Shown piece by piece: positions 61,706 to 64,000 of a DNA stretch of 64,000 nt. Under the pieces are notes generated by a model. That model was given only the letters and a program-made list of their open reading frames with translations, ran no database searches and was not told the DNA's origin. Position numbers and translations under genes: made by a program. Origin of the DNA: Mesorhizobium zhangyense (GTDB taxonomy: Bacteria > Pseudomonadota > Alphaproteobacteria > Rhizobiales > Rhizobiaceae); the NCBI RefSeq assembly GCF_011045115.1, contig NZ_JAAKZG010000016.1, forward strand, positions 1-64,000. Reading direction: 5' to 3'. Each line of letters begins with the position of its first letter. The first letter of the stretch is position 1.

Positions 61706-62569
61706 TCAACGGTTGCCGCGAGCGCGGCGCAATGCGCTTGGCGTTGTCGATTTTTGCCGCCGCATCGATGCGGTCATGTGACTGTGGTTGGAGAAGCCGG
61801 CGAGCCTTGCCACCATGCTCAGTGGCAGGTCGGTTGAGATCGCCAGTTGCTCGGCCATCTCCAGCCGGGTCGCAAGGACGTATTGGTGTGGCGGTTGCCC
61901 GGCCGTCTGACGGAAAGCTCGCAGGAAATGGCTTGGCGAGAGGCCCACAACCATTGCCAGCCGTTCCACGGACAGTTCATCCGCAAGATTGGCCCGTATG
62001 TAATCCTGAATGTCGCGCCAGGCCTTGGCCGACAGACCGCCCTGGCTCTGGTGCTGGGGACGGCTGCTGAGGGTCGAGTAGTTGCGCAGCAGATAGGTGG
62101 AAAAGACAGTGATCAAGGAATCGAAATAGAGGCGATTGGAAGGTTCCCCTTTCTGAAACTCTTCCCGGATCAGACTCGCCAAAAGTAGCGCTTTCTCGTC
62201 CACGTGACCTCCCTCGGGCGGCCGAAACTCGAAATCCTCCGTCTGGAACTCCAGACCCGCCAGCGCGGAGAGCTTGTCGGGCGCAAGCGCGAAGAGGAGA
62301 TTTTCCTTCGCCGTCCGCCATCGTGCGAACAACTCTGCACCAGCCGGTACAATCTCCACTGTGCCGACCGGTGCCATGAACACCGACTTGCGGTCTGAGT
62401 TGAGCGCGACTTCACGATCCGGTTGCGGCGTCAGCAGGACCAGGGCCATATGCGTCGGCGCGTGGAATCCGATCTCGTTCGGTCCTGTCCGCGTTCGGGT
62501 GACCGCTCCGCTTTCTGCCTCGAATTTTGGTCCCCACGCATCAGGGATGCTTTTGAGCATATCACGCAT
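61706..62569 (-). CDS. AraC-family transcriptional regulator
   Basis: 287 residues. The N-terminal ~170 residues form a cupin-like sensor domain (MALVLLTPQPDRE, VEIVPAGAELFARW). The C-terminal ~100 residues have two helix-turn-helix units: LSVERLAMVVGLSPSHFLRAFRQ and LSMVARLAGFSNHSHMTASMRR. It is 41 bases upstream of the aspartic-protease autotransporter on the same strand, so it may be cotranscribed with it and control it. The upstream region has an AT-rich inverted repeat that could be its operator. The exact start is uncertain, since no strong ribosome-binding site is visible. Confidence 0.88.
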   Translation of the reverse strand: MRDMLKSIPDAWGPKFEAESGAVTRTRTGPNEIGFHAPTHMALVLLTPQPDREVALNSDRKSVFMAPVGTVEIVPAGAELFARWRTAKENLLFALAPDKLSALAGLEFQTEDFEFRPPEGGHVDEKALLLASLIREEFQKGEPSNRLYFDSLITVFSTYLLRNYSTLSSRPQHQSQGGLSAKAWRDIQDYIRANLADELSVERLAMVVGLSPSHFLRAFRQTAGQPPHQYVLATRLEMAEQLAISTDLPLSMVARLAGFSNHSHMTASMRRQKSTTPSALRRARGNR

Positions 62570-63020
62570 TGGCCATGCACATGCTGGCCGCTCGATGCGA
62601 CAACCTCATCGCTCCATCGAACATTGGCTCGGGTCCCTCATCAATTCCCAGCCGAAATTCCCGATGGCATAGTTCAATGATTGCTATCAGATTTCAAGCA
62701 TGGCGCCTTATTATGGTGCCAGATTTGCCTCATTTACGGCGTATTTAAGCTATTTCTTAAATAGTTCTGACCGTTTTCAGGGCATTTTTGTCCTGTTTGG
62801 CGCAAATTTTTCATTATTAAACTATCGAAAAACAATCATTTATCAAAAAATCGCCACAAAATGCACCACTGCGCCGTCCGCCGCGTGAAAGCTGACAGTT
62901 TCTGTGCTCTTTTTCTAAAAGGGCCATGAAACTGCTCGAAACTTTTGGCTTCCGGCCGGCATTGGCCGTGCCAAGCGCCAGAGGTTTCCGAGACATGGAA
63001 TACAGCGAGAGGTACTGAAG
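62570..63020. other. AT-rich intergenic region between the AraC and glycine-zipper genes
   Basis: About 450 bases, clearly richer in A and T than the rest of the window (especially 62700-62870). No gene is supportable. It separates divergent genes and must hold both promoters; the inverted repeat at 62742-62763 is its main structured feature. Confidence 0.6.
62742..62763. promoter_or_regulatory. candidate operator, TATTTAAG-N6-CTTAAATA
   Basis: Perfect 8-bp arms around a 6-base spacer, in an AT-rich region about 175 bases upstream of the AraC start. Overlapping it is a second symmetry, CTATTT-CTT-AAATAG. The position suggests a regulator site controlling the AraC/autotransporter pair or the divergent small genes. 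Confidence 0.45.
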
Positions 63021-63269
63021 ATGCTCAAGCGAAAAGTCGTTACGTTTTTCGCCGTATCCTTGTTGATAGCGGGTTGCCAGAGTTCAAACCCCAATCCAGA
63101 AGTACGCGCACGAAATGCCGAGTTCGGTTGCATGGCGGGCACGGTTGGCGGTGCCATCGTAGGCGGTCTCCTAGGTGGGGCCATTGGCGGTGGAACGGGC
63201 CGTCTCGTCGGCGCAGCGATTGGCGTTGGCGGCGGTGGTTTTATCGGCAACCGTCTCGCCTGCCAGTAA
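63021..63269 (+). CDS. glycine-zipper lipoprotein
   Basis: 82 residues. A lipoprotein signal ends at LLIAGC (Cys19). The mature part holds a glycine-zipper hydrophobic stretch (GGAIVGGLLGGAIGGGTG and GGGGFIGN), as in SlyB/OmpA-associated Rickettsia 17-kDa-type surface antigens. It is probably anchored in the outer membrane with structural effects. The EF-hand gene starts 15 bases downstream. Confidence 0.82.
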   Translation: MLKRKVVTFFAVSLLIAGCQSSNPNPEVRARNAEFGCMAGTVGGAIVGGLLGGAIGGGTGRLVGAAIGVGGGGFIGNRLACQ

Positions 63270-63284
63270 AAGGGGATTTCCATC

Positions 63285-63638
63285 ATGAAGAAGATTGTTC
63301 TGACGGCCCTTACGATCACTCTGGCCGCTGCCGGTGCAGCGCTGGCGCAAAATGCTCCTCTGACTGAAGGTCACTTCAATCACCTTGACACGAACAAGGA
63401 CGGCAAGGTCAGCAAGGCAGAATATAGCGCCTTCATGCAGCAGGCCTTCGACCAGATCGATATCAATCGCGACGGAAGCCTTAGCAAGCCGGAAACTGCA
63501 AAGGCGCTGACACCAGACCAGTTTGCCAAGGTCGACGCCAACAAGGATGGCCGCATCTCCCGTGAGGAGTTCTTGGACCAAGTCACATTGGAGTTTGATC
63601 AGAACGACAAGAACAAGGATGGTCACTTGCACAAATAG
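63285..63638 (+). CDS. exported EF-hand calcium-binding protein
   Basis: 117 residues with AGGGGA before the start and a signal peptide about 1-22 (cleavage after ALAQ). Four EF-hand loops follow: DTNKDGKVSKAE (35-46), DINRDGSLSKPE (59-70), DANKDGRISREE (84-95) and a last DKNKDGHLHK (108-117), which lacks the final two positions because the protein ends there. At least three loops have the ligands for calcium at positions 1, 3, 5 and 12. Periplasmic calcium buffering or sensing is likely. Confidence 0.9.
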   Translation: MKKIVLTALTITLAAAGAALAQNAPLTEGHFNHLDTNKDGKVSKAEYSAFMQQAFDQIDINRDGSLSKPETAKALTPDQFAKVDANKDGRISREEFLDQVTLEFDQNDKNKDGHLHK

Positions 63639-63726
63639 CAGTGACCGACACGCCAGTAGAGCACCATCGGCAATCGACTATGGATCTGACGGACAAGCTA
63701 CCTGTGTTCCAGTCGAAGGATTAAAC

Positions 63727-64000
63727 ATGAAACACATAATTTACGTGATAATCGCCACTGGTTTGATGGCGGTCACCGGTTGCACCACCGACGATCAAAC
63801 CATCGACAAGAGGCCGCAATACGACAGGAACGGCAATCCCAATTTCGATACGCGGGGCCGCTACATCGGCTGTCATGGAATCGGATGCAAAGTCGACGCT
63901 CCAAGTGAGGATAATGGGGACCAAAGCATCGACGACAGGCCGCAGTATGACAGAGATGGCAATCCAAACTTCGATACTCGAGGCAACTACCAAGGCTGCC
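63727..64000 (+). CDS. repeat-containing lipoprotein (3' end outside window)
   Basis: ATG 63727 with AAGGA before it. The lipobox is MAVTGC (Cys19). The mature part consists of tandem 42-residue units, each with RPQYDRxGNPNFDTRG followed by a Y-I/Q-GC segment; the first unit has GCHGIGC. The second copy is cut by the window end. The Tyr/Asp/Asn pattern does not match a domain I can name. It is 88 bases after the EF-hand gene and probably belongs to the same group of envelope proteins. Confidence 0.75.
   Translation, partial: MKHIIYVIIATGLMAVTGCTTDDQTIDKRPQYDRNGNPNFDTRGRYIGCHGIGCKVDAPSEDNGDQSIDDRPQYDRDGNPNFDTRGNYQGC

Noticed and set aside
1-64000. tRNA, rRNA, riboswitch or integration attachment sites
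   Set aside because: No cloverleaf, rRNA-like stretch or duplicated tRNA end could be recognised by reading; a covariance search was not possible.

Overview
The window looks like an accessory-rich stretch of an alphaproteobacterial genome, most likely order Hyphomicrobiales (Rhizobiales), in the neighbourhood of Brucella/Ochrobactrum, Phyllobacterium or Mesorhizobium. This rests on high GC by eye, dense uptake ABC transporters, a 520-residue D-aminopeptidase that shares its length and active-site numbering with the Ochrobactrum anthropi enzyme, a DUF1127 protein, and IS66, IS6, IS5 and IS3 (IS407-type) remnants. I see no rRNA, tRNA, phage or CRISPR array. The identification comes from remembered family features, not a search.

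Layout. 1-4100: the end of a HlyD-type fusion protein, small unknown genes and an outer-membrane barrel. 4159-10651 (minus): a lipoprotein hydrolase, then an uncharacterised exported set (parvulin, HupE/UreJ-like membrane protein, DUF3604 PHP-like protein, DUF2092 protein, small exported protein). 10935-11330: an internally deleted IS66 transposase. 11406-18196: an amino-acid cluster (M20 N-carbamoyl-type amidohydrolase, polar amino-acid ABC transporter with fused permease-ATPase, M24 peptidase, 2,3-diaminopropionate ammonia-lyase, divergent Lrp regulator). 19204-30775: a peptide ABC transporter with LysR, D-aminoacylase, D-aminopeptidase, D-threonine-aldolase-like PLP enzyme and a second SxxK hydrolase, which together look like a pathway for D-amino-acid peptides. 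31993-41638: a sulfonate-type ABC transporter with FAD oxidoreductase, CoA-transferase, enoyl-CoA hydratase, LysR, amidohydrolase, DHDPS-family lyase and 7Fe ferredoxin, probably a catabolic pathway of unknown substrate.

41639-54855 is more eroded. It holds a long gene-poor stretch, a DUF1127 gene, fragments of VOC, ABC-ATPase and SDR genes side by side, a large autotransporter with 53-residue passenger repeats, a decayed IS5 element, two diguanylate cyclases and an IS3 element that has cut off a glutamate-receptor-like channel gene. 54856-64000 contains the rest of that operon (MFS transporter, DUF308 plus papain-like domain protein), then the most unusual gene: an autotransporter (58116-61664) whose passenger starts with a complete two-lobed pepsin-type aspartic protease. 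An AraC regulator lies just upstream of it. Small secreted or lipid-anchored proteins (glycine zipper, EF-hand, repeat lipoprotein) close the window.

Overall the region reads as a set of scavenging modules (each with its own transporter, hydrolases and regulator) plus surface proteins, separated by the debris of insertion sequences.
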